From: Drosophila persimilis
Lineage: Eukaryota; Arthropoda; Insecta; Diptera; Drosophilidae
DNA length: 64,000 nucleotides
NCBI RefSeq assembly: GCF_003286085.1
Contig: NW_020825350.1
Span: forward strand, 868,001-932,000
Direction: 5' to 3'
A program made the translations under genes and the position numbers. The notes beneath the pieces were generated by a model. It was not told where the DNA came from. It searched no databases and saw nothing but the letters and a program-made list of their open reading frames with translations. Below are positions 31,787-44,110 of this stretch, piece by piece; the first letter of the stretch is position 1, and each line of letters opens with the position of its first letter.

Positions 31787-34472
31787 GACGCCACCCGATT
31801 TATCAGTGGTCGACAATCTCTATCGGGGTCAACTGTGCTTCAATTTGATTTCGCAAGTTTTGTTGTTTTATATTTATATTTTCTGTGATTATCCCGTTTC
31901 AAGAATCCCTCCCCTCTCTTATCTGGTACAAAGAGCAAATGTGTGCAAGTAAATGCTGCCATCTATTTCACTTTAGGTGCCAAAACTGCTAGCTGCTGGC
32001 TGCTTGCTCTGAAAATGCTTTGCTATGATAGTTGTATGTGTGTCTCATATGTACATATGTATATACTAAATAAAATTTGTATTGATTCTCAATTCTGCGT
32101 TCTAGGCTTAAAGAATGTGAAAGCTCGCTGCTCTGACACCAAAATATGAATAAAGAAAAATAAATGATAAAAATATGTATAATTATTATAAATACAAATG
32201 TTTAATTATAAGATTAAAGATGTAATCCCAAGGAAAGCCCAATCTTTGATAAAAAAAATTTAACTATTTTTGGAAAATCTCTATTTTACAATTTACTGTG
32301 TCTTTAAATTTGAAATATCCTAAAATATATACATACGTTCATATGTACGTACTACGTATGTAGTTATATGTAAAATACTAAAATCACACTTATTTTGGCC
32401 GTTTAAACGAAGCATAACAAATATCTAATCCATAATCCAGTGAAAACACTCGTTAAGAAACATTCTTATTTGGGCGACTTCACCCTTGGGCAAACCGAGC
32501 CAGACGGATCCATAACTGATCCAAGGTTTCGTCGGCTCTCGGCGCTTCCTAATAAGTGAGAGGGAGAATGGGAAATTGACGCAGACACGCTTCCTCTCCC
32601 CAACAAGATGAGAAAGACAGTGCGAGAGCAGAGCTCGGAATATTTCACACACATAATAACAGTAAAAAAAAAAGAAAGAGAGAATCATAGGAATCACGCC
32701 ACTGTCTGTACTTTGCCCTCTGTCGCAGTCGAAGACTCACTCACTCGCACTTTTGCTGATTGCTCAATGCCACGCATCTTCCGCTGCCTCTCTGGCCGCC
32801 CCTACAGCCAGTATGGGACAGTGCTCATCCTGAGGCATCATCACTTACCCCAGCCCTCCGCTCGTCATCTCCTCTTCATTGCGCTCTTTGGGCGTATAAA
32901 GTCATTCATTTTTTTGCTTAAACATCAAAATTTGTGATTACGTTTATAGTTGGAACGCCTTTATGGGTCTCACGATCTCGTTCTCGTTCTCGCTCTTTCT
33001 CACTCTTTGATAAGAAGTGTCGGTGGTGTACGAGTTACCAGTTGCCAACTGGCTACTACCCCCCGAACACCCGCCCCGCAACAAACATGCTCGTGCATCG
33101 TCATCGCGGGGTTGGAAAGCGAGAATGGATCCAAAGTCGAAGCCCACTTTAACATTCATCCATTGCTATATTTTGCGGTTGGTAATTCTATCAAATCACC
33201 ATCACGGCGCTGTGTGGACTGAAGTATAGCTGATAAGTATAGTTTGCTCGTCTATCGTATCCACTGATAGTATAGTACCATTCAGACAGTAAATATGGTA
33301 AAATACAAGTTATTTTCCAACTTTCTTTTAAACTCTAACTGTAACCACCAAAATCCAGTTTCATCAGCATTGAAAACATGGAAAGTATCCTCTTCAATTC
33401 GCTCTGATTCCTTGAAATTCTTGGCGCTTCTAATTTAATTTGCATGCCATGAATGGAGAAATTTTTTTTTTAATTTTTAAATTGCCCACTAAATAAAATC
33501 TGTGCTGGAAGATGCATCTCCGTTTTGCTTGAGCAGTTCATAGAACCAGAGGTTCATTGGTGACTGATTCACTGGCTTAAAAGAGCTTTCATCTATCATA
33601 ATGCGAAGTGCTCTTTCCATTTCGCAATGTCTTGCTGTCTCCCAGAAAACATTTTCTTTCGCCAAAGAGTCGCAGACGACTCGTCAAGAAGTTCAATTTG
33701 ATCGCCCGCGAAATCGCATTCTGATCTTTATTTGGGACAAAGTGACATTTCCAGAAGAGTCGGAGGAGAGTCTTTTGGAAGTTCCAGAAGGATCACCTGA
33801 GAGACACCTAATAGAATCGCAGAAGAGTCGCTCAGAAGGTTCGCCGGAGAGTCTCCTAAACACTAAAATATTTTCTTTTCATATGCATTAAGGTTAATCA
33901 AAATCAATTATTCATAGGTTATACGTACATATTTAGCTTTTAAAGTTACGTACTAAACCATAGAACAATTATTTTGTTCAACATCTGGAAAGTATAATCA
34001 ATTATTATCACTTGATCACTATTCCTTTGATCACTAACATTAGTTTCACTTCCTATAAAAGAAGAATACAAACATACATAAAAAAAATTTTATGTTTTCT
34101 TACTTTCCGGACTTTTTTATAGAAATATATAAATGCTTACACATACTTAGTTTATAAACATTTTAATTTAACTAAATTGTACAGCGCGTACCTCAAGTTG
34201 GGCTCACCTTCTGAAAAACTTTGCACTCTAGCATTTGATAGTGTCAAAAGTGGAAGTATCGCTTAGTCCAATGCTCTAAGAACGAGGTTTGAGCGCGAAA
34301 AAATAGGGCAGGGAGCATATTGAGAAACGTGTTAGACCTAGTTCTTGTTTGGCGAGGACTCTGCATAGTTTCATAATGATGCGGATAATATTCTTGATGG
34401 TGTCCTTATTCGCCAAAATATAAAAAACGAGGGGGAACGTTGTGAGTTGCTGCGGACACCGCAACTCTACAG
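31787..34472. other. Gene-poor interval downstream of the lipase
   Basis: AATAAA signals near 32066, 32151 and 32159 may end the lipase transcript. The rest is AT-rich with TACATATGTA tracts (32050, 32325–32370). ORFs at 32425–32937 and 33601–33891 lack domains. No gene is supported. Confidence 0.55.
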
Positions 34473-35548
34473 TTATACCCGATACTACTCGTAAGTCAGT
34501 ATGGCTCTCCTCCGGCAGACGCCGCTAATATTAAACGACACGACAAAGAGTGCGTACGAGAGAGACAGAAAATCAGTCTGAGCGTGACGTCGGGCGCTGC
34601 GTAGCCACTGAAAATTGTTTTTTTTCTTTTCGGCTATAAAAATTATCCGATCTGATCCAAATTCAGCAACTGGATAGATATGGTCATTCTCTATGATTCT
34701 GCGTTTTTAGTTTTCTCGAATCTGCAATATTGTGGATGCAACAGATTTTCGTCTTTTGTGGAGGCGGATGGGGGTGGGGCGAAATTCTGAGATATACGTT
34801 TCATAGTGAGATCTAAGAGAAGTGCGGATACCAAATTTAGTTACTCTAGCCTTAATAGTCTCAGAGATTTGTGGATGCCCCAGATTTTTGTCCTTTGCGG
34901 GGGCGGAAGGGGGTGTGGCGAAATTTGGACACGAAACGGTCAAGGTCCGATATCACAGGAGTGTGGATACCAAATTTGGTTACTCTAGCTCTTATGGGTT
35001 CTGAGATCCTTGAACTCATATTTTGCAATTGGCAAAACCGACCATGAAACCTGTGTGTTAGAGAGAGACAGAGCGAGAAAGAGTGAAATTGTTTTCTTGA
35101 TTCTGGCTATAATAATTATACGATCTGGTTCAGATTTTGCACTCTAGAAGATATAGTCATCTTCTACGATTCTACTTTTTTAGTTTTCTCGTATCGTTGA
35201 AATTGTGGATGCCACAGATTTTCGCCCTTTGTGGGGGCGGAAGTGGGCGGGGCAAAGTTTTGAAATATTTTTGTAGCAGTGACATATCACTGAAGTCTGG
35301 ATCCAAAACATCGTTGCTCTAGCTCTTATAGTCTTTGAGCATTAGGCGCTGAAGGCGACGGACAGACGGACGGACGGACAGACGGACAGACGGACAGACA
35401 GACATGGCTCAATCGACTCGGCTATTGATGCTGATCAAGAATATATATACTTTATGGGGTCGGAAACGATTCCTTCTGGACGTTACAAACATCCACTTTT
35501 ACCACAAATCTAATATACCCCAATACTCATTTTGAGTATCGGGTATAA
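34473..35548. mobile_element. DINE-1 (INE-1/Helentron-type) element
   Basis: It is bounded by inverted subterminal motifs: TTATACCCGATACT at 34473 and AGTATCGGGTATAA ending at 35548. The right part has the signature of the family: a GACGGACA tandem run (about 35363–35403), ATGGCTCAATCGACTCGGC, then AAGAATATATATACTTTA and GGTCGGAAACG. The interior holds three diverged copies of a block starting GTGGATGCCACAGATTTTCG (about 34732, 34872, 35205). It is non-autonomous with no coding capacity. Confidence 0.88.
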
Positions 35549-37150
35549 AAACCACTTTGGAACGCTGTAAAAAGGTCCTGGAGCTCGATTTTCATATAGA
35601 GATACCAAAATTTGGTTAACCCCATGCCAATTTTCGATGGAACTGACTTAAAAATTCTTCCAGTACGCCCTGGACAGAGTGTCGAAGGGGCAAAAACAAA
35701 TTAAATTTAATTCACTAATCTAATTCATCTATTCATTGTACTATACAAATTAAAAATTAAAATTAATTCAAACTATACTACAAATTATTAAAATCAAAAA
35801 TCATTGTGCGTCCCTTTTCATATTACTTTCGGCTCGCAAAAGATATCACAAAAGATGTCATAAGGGGCTCGCAAGCGATATTGTAAAAGATATCATAAAG
35901 GACTCGTAAACGACATTGCAAAATCCTTGCAGACAATATTGTAAAAGTCTCGCAAAAGATATCATAAAAGGCTCGCAAAAGATCCGTTTTTGAGCTATCG
36001 GAAATGAAACTTTCACTGCAACAAAATGAGCGACTAGTGATTTTCTTATCGTTTTCAGATCTTAATTCGATAGTTTTACACGGCTGAGTTTCGCGTAACT
36101 CTCGTTTGCGATATCGTTTACGAAGTTTTGGTCCACAGTGTACATATGTATGTATGTATGCATGCACGCGTGTGTGTACATGGTATACGGGATACCAGAC
36201 TACTTTGAGTTCCCTCTAGGCGGATGGGAAATGGGAATACCTGTTTTAAGGGTATACAAAGAATGCACATATGTATAAATGTATGGATGCATGTAGTATA
36301 TACATATGTACCATGAACATATTAGCTATCTGCGGTTGGTAGTTCCATCATCGGCACTACGACCATTATGATCATTAAGCTGCGGTTTCGGGAACTGGTT
36401 TCAGTCAAACCGATGAGTATTCATCGTTCTATAGGGTTCGGTTTGGATTTTGGTTTGGCTCTGGCAAGAAATAACAAAACCACAGACTACCTTTTCTGGT
36501 AGTCCCCTTCCTTGTGCATTCTCACTCATGAATATTTCTCTGCCTTAAATGCAATTCTCAAATATTTCTGGTTGTAGCTCAAAATTATTCCAAGTATGTC
36601 AAGGATGGTACGAGTATGAGATCGACCGGATCGATTGATTCTACATGCAGACGGGCTGTGGACTGGGCTGTGACTGAAAGTCGGAGACGTAGACATGCCA
36701 TGTTCTTGTTGGGGGCACAATTAAAATTGATCGAAGCAGGCAAACACCGAGCATACAAATGAGGGGCATCAGACGAAGATGGAGCGAAGGAGGCAACCAG
36801 ACAGACAAAAGAGAGAGGCGCAGATTGAGGGAATAGGGGAACAACCGAAATGAAAAGAAAACGCAGAGACGCCGACGACGGGTTCCCCCATTCTGCAAAC
36901 AGATAATTGGTTGGCCATTAACGCCGTCATTATCGACATGTCATGTGGAAGGTCCACAAGCCACTCAGTTTCCAGATCAGGGACGGTCATTCTCCCAAAT
37001 TCGACGCAAGTGCACCCAATGCGATATCCTCTGTACTCAAAATATCAACGAATTCTACTGCTTTGAATTGCCATAACCATAACACAGATTTTCTTGTAGT
37101 CAGCTCTGAAACGCAGCCTTTCATACACAAATGTACCCATATGTATAGCC
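35549..37150. other. Intergenic region with a diverged tandem repeat
   Basis: About 35826–35985 carries repeated GATATCATAAAAGGCTCGCAA-like segments in several diverged copies. Microsatellites lie near 36145–36175 and 36265–36310. No gene is seen. Confidence 0.5.
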
Positions 37151-37151
37151 G

Positions 37152-37930
37152 ATGTACGAGGGCTGTTCAATAACTGACTATGAATGAAATGTTGCGTGTG
37201 TGGGGGCAATTCATAGCCTAATTCATGGAAATTTTCCAAGGAAACTACACATGTGTGCACCTGTAAGAGACATTGTCCCGGTAAAAACTAATTTTGTTCT
37301 AGGCCAAATGCGGTCGTTTCGTTTTCGAAACCTCATTAAATCGACATAATACGTTGGCATAATATTCCCCATTGATGGTTTTACCCTGTTGATGGTAGTC
37401 AATGTGGATAGAACCGCGGGCATCCCCAAAACCGGTTTCAGCCTGAGAAACCCACCGTTATGATTGCTGCTTGGTCTCTGGTATGTTTTGGTAGATCCTC
37501 ACTTAATCCACGGTTACGAGACAGCGCATAACCTCATCCTGATTGTTGTTACACTACGCCAGACACTCCTGCGAAGTTGTGATCGCTTGTGAGCAAACGC
37601 GGCAGTTATCTTGCGTAAAGCTTTCTCATATCCAAGTGATCATTCAAAATTAAAACCACTGAGCCCAATGATATGCCTATGGCCTAATCCAAACTTGGTC
37701 TGTACAATGACTGCACCATCAAGTGGCCCATGTGACACCAGCAGAAGTCTGTTACGCGAGAATCACAGGCAAAAACGCAGCCCGTGTAAAATTCAAATTC
37801 AAAAAGTCTCGGACTTGTTAAACAGCGCTCATATAGTGTGGACCTATGGAACACATCTTATCTGGAACCCGAGTGTGCTCCATAAATTCATTCGATGCAG
37901 GGCTCCGGCAATTGCTGAACCGCGCACTAC
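37152..37930 (-). pseudogene. Mariner-type transposase relic 1
   Basis: Minus-strand translation in broken frames gives a recognisable mariner block: GFGDARGSIHIDYHQQGKTI, then NGEYYANVL, KRPHLA and NVSYRCTHV. These match the conserved central and C-terminal catalytic region of mariner transposases (WDARG...IDYL, KTINGEYY, KKRPHLAKKK, QDNAPAHTS). An inverted-terminal-like ACGAGGGCTGTTCAATAA lies at about 37156. Multiple stops and frameshifts are present, so it is inactive. The upstream limit is uncertain. Confidence 0.8.
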
Positions 37931-38984
37931 ACTATCATATAAATCAGCACTCTCCGAGCAGCCAGCTGCCCCGATAAGGCCACAACTTGTGGTACATATG
38001 CACATATGTACATACGTGGTTGTAAAATTGCCTGTATAAGCATTTATGTCCCTTGGTTCTAACGCTTATCGTTCAACTGCGTTGAGTGGAGGAAATGGGA
38101 GAATAATCAAAAAACAAATGGGGGATTTTCTCGTTCTTCGTTCCAGTTTTGCGTTGCTTGTTTATTAATATTTAACATTATAATTATCATAATTATTAAG
38201 AGCGGACTTTATGGCTACGTTCTCCATACATGGGTACAATATGCGTGTGTTGAGGCATAATCCATATTCATTAGTAATTAGGCATCATCTGGCTGGGTTC
38301 TCAGCCAGTTCCCATGCAGTACAAGTTAAATAAAAGTAGAGTAACATATGTATAACGAGTACGTATAGCTAAGGCACATATGGGTGCGTGCATGCGTGCG
38401 TATATATAGATATATGTATATATATCATATCTGTATGGTAGGTTTTTATATGGTTTACCACTTATTCTTTATTCAATGCATACGTGGCACTTAGAGGCCG
38501 CCTTTGGAGGCACCTTCTCGAATTTAGCACAGCTAAAGTGGACAAAAAAAAACGTTTCCTTCCTTCCTCGGGGCTCGTTCCTTCTTGCCTTAATGACTAA
38601 AACTTAATCTTTATATAGAGCATATATGTATATATATGTATTGTGTGTGAGTGTGAGGGTTACTTCAAATAAATATTTACAAAGCAAACATTGGCGGGGG
38701 TGGGTGTTTTAAGGGCATGGGGGCGGGGGGCTACAACAGTCTAAAATGATTTAGCAAAAAACCTTCTCCACTTTGATGATGATCACTATCCAAATTTTTC
38801 TTGGACAGGTTTTAGCTACAAAAATTAGCAAAAAAAAAAAAGAATAGAAAATACAAAAATGGGCGGCGTGTGAGGGTGTTGGGGCGTGGGTATGGTTAAT
38901 ATATGTAATATCTAGCAAATAGATATACAAATAACTGGGCTCCAGCGAAGGTCTTCCGAAGTATCTTGCTTTCTTACAGAATCC
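37931..38984. other. Lsd-2 downstream/3' UTR region
   Basis: It lies 3' of Lsd-2, which is read on the minus strand, and contains TATATGTATA repeats near 38400 and 38620. It probably includes a long Lsd-2 3' UTR. No other gene is supported. Confidence 0.5.
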
Positions 38985-41900
38985 TTACTGAACCGATGAG
39001 GACGCTGGTTTGCTCTTGGCAACTTTGGGCTTGGACACAGCCGCCGAGTTGGGTTTCGAGTTCGAGCTGTTGGTGGCGGCGGTGGTGGTAGTATTGCTGG
39101 TGCTACTCGATCCATAGGGCGAACAAGTTTCCCCGAGTGTCGACTGCTCGACATTTGTGCCCATCGACGAATTGATAAAGTTAATGTACTGATGCAGCTT
39201 GAGTGCGGCTATCAGAGAGCTCAGATAGTCGTTGATGTTGCCCTTTTGGACCTGCTTGATCTGTCGGGAGACATTTCGATAGACGCGACGAGAGATCTTG
39301 TTGGATAGTCGGCCAACGGTCTGGACTGTGTGTAAGACTGGATCCTCGCTGGCGGAAACTGGCACTGCAATGAATAGAGGAATACGACGACATTAGTTGG
39401 GGCTTCTAGTTCTCTTTTGACAATCTGCGTGAAAACATTCGGGTCGGAAGATGGGTTTAGGTGCATGGGATGGGTTAGATCGTTGGTGGGGTGTTGCGTG
39501 CTTACCATAAACTTGTTGAGTTCCCTATCGATAATGCCTATGATCTCTGGGTTTCTTCTAACGTACTCAACAATTTCAGTTATGATTTTCAGGGACATGG
39601 ATAGGAAAACCGTAGAGGCGGCCACTAAGAATCTATCATCAATCTCTCGATCGTGATCGTAGTCGTAGCTCTCCCCAACAACCACCACTAACAAACAGCA
39701 CAGAAAGAGAGAGATAGAGAGAAAGATTAAGTTAGAAAATTAGTCATCTATGCAACAGTTAATTAAGGTTAATTTTGAGTGGGTTGTGGGTGTCTTGGAC
39801 TAGGACAGGTATTCAAATCTAACCATAGAAAAGTTTCCTCCAACCGTAAATTAGAAATACGTCAGTTTTTCTTTAGCTTTTTCTCATCTTTTGATGTTAT
39901 GGGAAGGCAGTAGAATAAGGGGATTTGTAAGGGTGTAGGGTGAGTGTGATTTCCATCCGATTATAAGTATTAGCCCCCAATATTAGTCTTTATGCATGCG
40001 TATTGCTTCGTAGTTGGGACAGTGTTAGTGTTAGGAACAAACGAACAGAGGAAATATCAAATTGATCGCAGACAGGCAAGCGATGGCAGTAGGGAACAAG
40101 ACTTACTGTCATTTTCGGAACTCTTGCCATTTTGCACGACGACATTTTGTTTATCATCTGAGAATTAAAAATATTTACGATTTATTTTTAGCATTTTGTT
40201 TACACACCATGAGGCAAAGAAAACATATCAAGCAGATTAATTTCGGGGCAAAATGGAGATGGAAGCTAGCCAAAATGCCGCCCAGGCATCAGTATTAGCA
40301 TTATATCATAAGATGGGGCGTCGTCATCGTCTGTCCGCCAGAGCCCACCATTAATGGATGAATGGATTAATGAATGGATGGACAGATGGATCGGACATCA
40401 AGGATCAAGCCGGAGACATCACCAGACCAGATCAGATCATCAGCACTCACCGTTATCCTCCTCCACATCCGACTCGCTCTTGGGGAAGTAGTACTCAAGG
40501 AGGCGCTCGGCTAGGGCTGTGGTGGTGTCCACTCCGTTGACGGCCAGGCTGCCGTACTGGGTGGCCAGCACCTCGTTAGCCTTCTGCCAGGCGAGATCCT
40601 TGAGGGAAGCGGCCTTCTGTTGGCCGGCTGCCTTGAACTTGACCACGCGTTCCAGGTGCGGCTGTACCACATCGATCACCTTGCTCTTGGCCTGGTTGTA
40701 GATCTCTTGGGGCGTGTCCTTGATTATCGGTGCCTTCACCTCCAGCTTATCGATGCCCTTGACGAGGGTTTGGTCCACGAACGAGATCGGGCGATCCAAT
40801 TTAGTCACATACGGCGCCGCCGTTGTCACGGCCCGGGTCACGCAATCCTCGGCTGCCGTCAGCGCCCATTCGAAGACGCGATTCTTGCCTATAAATAAAT
40901 CAATTGGACAGTTTTTGCACATGAAACTTCTGGAATTATAGACATATGTACATATGCATGTATGTATGTGTATATGTACATACGCGTAGTGCCAGGGCAT
41001 GTCAGATAAGCCGGCCACTTATCAGCAGCCGCAGCAACAACAACAGGGGGAATGTCACTTTTGACTGATAAGAAACTGCGCAGTATGTACTTGTAAGGCA
41101 TCTCCCCTAGAGCTAGGCTCCATCTATCTCTATTTATTTGTGTGTGTGTATCTATCTATTCGTCTGACAAGTTTAGACTTTGATAGTTCGTCATACAGAA
41201 AACAAGACTATTCCACCAACAACAAGAAAAAAACCACAGAAGCACCGCAATATTAATTCTGCGGTGTGTAAGTGTGTGCAATAGCAAACGAAATATCACA
41301 AACAAGTCGAAAGTCCAACTAAAGTTCGGTGTGGGAAAGAGATGGAGGTACAGGGAGCAAGACAGTGGCGTGGGCCGACAGGGTGACCGTACCGCTACGC
41401 GAACCAACATCGCGTCTGGCGGCTCAGATTGCAGTTCAATGTGCGAAAGAGACAGAGGCATAAGGATCCAGACAGAGGCGTGGACCAACAGGGTTCTCCG
41501 ACTGCATGCCCACCATTTTACAATCCCCCGTCATACGAGGCGACTCTGATTGCAATCATTAAATATGTGTACCCACACACATGTGCATGCCCTTTGTGTT
41601 CGTGTGTGTATGAAACGTTTCAGTCTACGTGTTGTTTGCCTCTGCTCTTCTCTCTTCTCTTTTTGGATTTTATTTGCCGTTTTCTTTTCGATTTTGCCAA
41701 GTTTTGTTATGTAAATTTGAGCGAACTTTGATCGCAAAGCGTCACGAGGGCAAAGTACCGCACAAAAAATAGATATTTGTACATACCTTCCACCTCCCAC
41801 TTTTCTTTGTGGTTCTTGCTAGGTCATGGTTGTTGTTGCTGTCACGTCGGCTGTGATTTTGATTATTAGCTACTAGCAATCAATTAACATCAATTGAGTT

Positions 41901-42420
41901 TAATTTTGGCCCATTGTCGGGCAATCAAAAAAATGTATGGTTCGGCTTTGGCTGTGCCCGCATTCGAATTCAAACACGATTTTGGCACTCAAAATGGCGA
42001 TCAATGCACTCGAAAGTCGAAGCAACGGTGATCGTTTTCGGTTTCAATTGCATTTGCTTTTGCTCTATTCGCTGCTGCTACTGCTGGAGAGCTAGTGTCA
42101 TTGGGCCTGGCAATGCCGTAAAGCGGTGCACCGTTACTTGACCGGCCGAGAGTTCAATGCACGCAAAGGGGAATCGCAAGCAAATTGTTTTATGAATTCC
42201 ACTTACCTTTAACTTTGCCGTAGACATCCTGCGATTTGTCCCAGGCCGCATTCACCACAGGTAGCTTGATGATGCGCTCCAGCGACTCCAGATGAGGCAG
42301 CAGATCCTTGGCATCCTTGGGCTGCTGTTCCTGTTCGGAGAGAACGCTGTTGATTTTGTTGCTGCTGTTCTTGGCAGTTCCGTTGCTGCCTGTGGCGTGT
42401 TTTTGCTCTGCACTGGCCAT
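38985..42420 (-). CDS. Lsd-2: Lipid storage droplet-2 (perilipin)
   Basis: Exons on the minus strand: 42420–42207, 40888–40451, 40157–40107, 39364–38985; GT-AG, phase 1 throughout; 360 aa. This is the fly perilipin 2 orthologue, which coats lipid droplets and protects triacylglycerol from lipase. Visible: the PAT region [20 protein letters not shown], then [15 protein letters not shown], amphipathic 11-mer-like repeats ([19 protein letters not shown]), [18 protein letters not shown] and the conserved C-terminal [19 protein letters not shown]. The tail is Ser/Thr/Lys rich. ATG 42420 (MASAEQK) was chosen over an upstream in-frame ATG because it matches the family. The 1.3-kb first intron is large. 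It lies 7 kb from the lipase gene. Confidence 0.96.
39506..39687 (-). other. Lsd-2: Candidate cassette exon in Lsd-2 intron 3
   Basis: It is 182 nt, bounded by a strong pyrimidine tract ending TTTGTTAG and by donor ATG|GTAAGC. It is open in the frame set by exon 3 and encodes about 60 residues beginning [17 protein letters not shown]. Because 182 is not a multiple of three, inclusion would put the last exon in another frame, which ends after about 48 residues (stop near 39221). It could be an alternative or decay-inducing exon. Confidence 0.5.
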
Positions 42421-43460
42421 GTTTCTTTTTCTGTTTCTTGGTCTTTGCTTAGTTTTCACTTCTTTTCTGTTAGCTCTTTTGCTTGGCGCGGCACTTTTTC
42501 TCCTTTCTTTCGTTTGGTTTTTTTTTGGAGGAGCACAAAAAAAAACAGTTCAGTTTTGGTGTGTCTGCGTTTCTTTTTGTTCACCGGTTAAAGAACTTCG
42601 ACGAAGGCGAGGGGCGTGAGACTGAAGAATTTTTATGTTTTTATGCGATTATTGAAATTACGTCTGTTCGCTGGGGCTTTTTAGGAATTTATAGATAATT
42701 TTTTTTTGATAATATATTGGTAAGTTGTATTTATTTGTCGGAAATATCAGTATGGATGTTTCTGTAAGATGAATCAACGGAACAACCCTCCTGCTTTTCT
42801 GAATTCGGTTAAAAGCGCTATGAAATATTGAGGCATGCACAGTCCTCTATATATCACCACCGCCGCACCCGAACCCGAGAGCGGCACCGAGCCGAGAGCA
42901 AGACCGATCAAAGAGAAAAAAAAGAGAGCAATGCTCAGTTTTGCGTTTCATTTGAGCGAGTCAAAATAACTTTGATATCGGCTATTATTTTAGGATAAAT
43001 ATGATACAATTTTCTTTTAGAAATATATATATATATTTTATTTTAATATTTACTGTCAATACTATGGTTTTTAATTTGTAAAGTTTAAGCTGCTCGGCTG
43101 GTTTATTACGAGTCGAGCGACTGCCGTGCCTCCGATCGCTGATCAAGAAAAGAGAGAGAGAGAGATCTGCATTTGGTGCCACTCTCTCGGCTTCAGCTTT
43201 ATTCTCTGCCAAGGTACATATATACATACATGCATACATAGTCTTGGTAAAAAGTATGGTCCTTGGCGTTGCACAAAGAGACCTTTGCCTGAAAATCTTT
43301 GAATAAATCAAGAGAGTGATGTAAAAAGTCTAAATAATAAATGATAGGGTTAGATAGAAACATTTTAAGACCTTAGGCAAGCAGTATCAATAATGTAATT
43401 TTTTCGATTTTTATTTAAAATTGCGCTAGTCCTTAACTGAAAAATATTAGAAATGTAATT
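42421..43460. other. Lsd-2: Lsd-2 upstream region
   Basis: It holds the Lsd-2 5' UTR and promoter. A GAGAG-rich stretch at about 42850–42940 (CGAGCCGAGAGC and AAAGAGAAAA) and another at 43145–43165 are possible GAGA-factor sites. No coding sequence is recognised. Confidence 0.5.
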
Positions 43461-44110
43461 TTTAGTGAAATTTGTATAAGTGAACTTTTCTGCCAATCTG
43501 GGCAACTATCCCCACAAATAACAGAAAAAAATAGTAAAGCAAAAATGGCTGAGGGAAAAGGTAGGAATAATCCTTAAAAAAATAATTTAAACTAATTGTA
43601 TCAGAAGAAAAGCAGGCCGGATCACAAACCGAAAGTAGGTGGAGGAGTACCACCGCCTGCAGAACCTCGAAAATAATGTGCATTAATGGGAGGAGAACAT
43701 CGATGGTTTCTCTACAAAGAAATGACTAAAAGTAATAAAAAAAAAATTTGTGCATCAAGTCTCTTTGTATATTTCCCAATATCGATTGGAGACACGTGGC
43801 AGTATAAAAAGGCTAATATACTCTTAGTTTGTGGTTTAAATCAACTAAACCACCTTTGCTTGAAGCCCTTGCTCTTCCATCTCTCCCACATTACACAACT
43901 CGAGACGCACAAGCGCATGTTACAAAAAAAAAACTGGTTTCAAATTACTTTATTTATAATATTGGTTTCTTTGAAATGATACTTTATCACCCATATTCAC
44001 CTGATTCAGACCCCAAATACCATTAGTAGATGACAAAATTTAAGAAAATTCTCCAAGTGAAAAAAACAAAAATCATAGTTCAGCGTCTAACGAGTTTTTT
44101 GGGGAGCACT
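43460..44110 (+). pseudogene. Mariner-type transposase relic 2
   Basis: The plus-strand frame near 43890–44024 reads DAQAHVTKKKLVSNYF then LYHPYSPDSDP, resembling the mariner motif DNARPHV...LHPPYSPDLAPSDYH. Upstream KKANILLVCG resembles the segment before it. Heavily decayed; limits are approximate. Confidence 0.55.
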
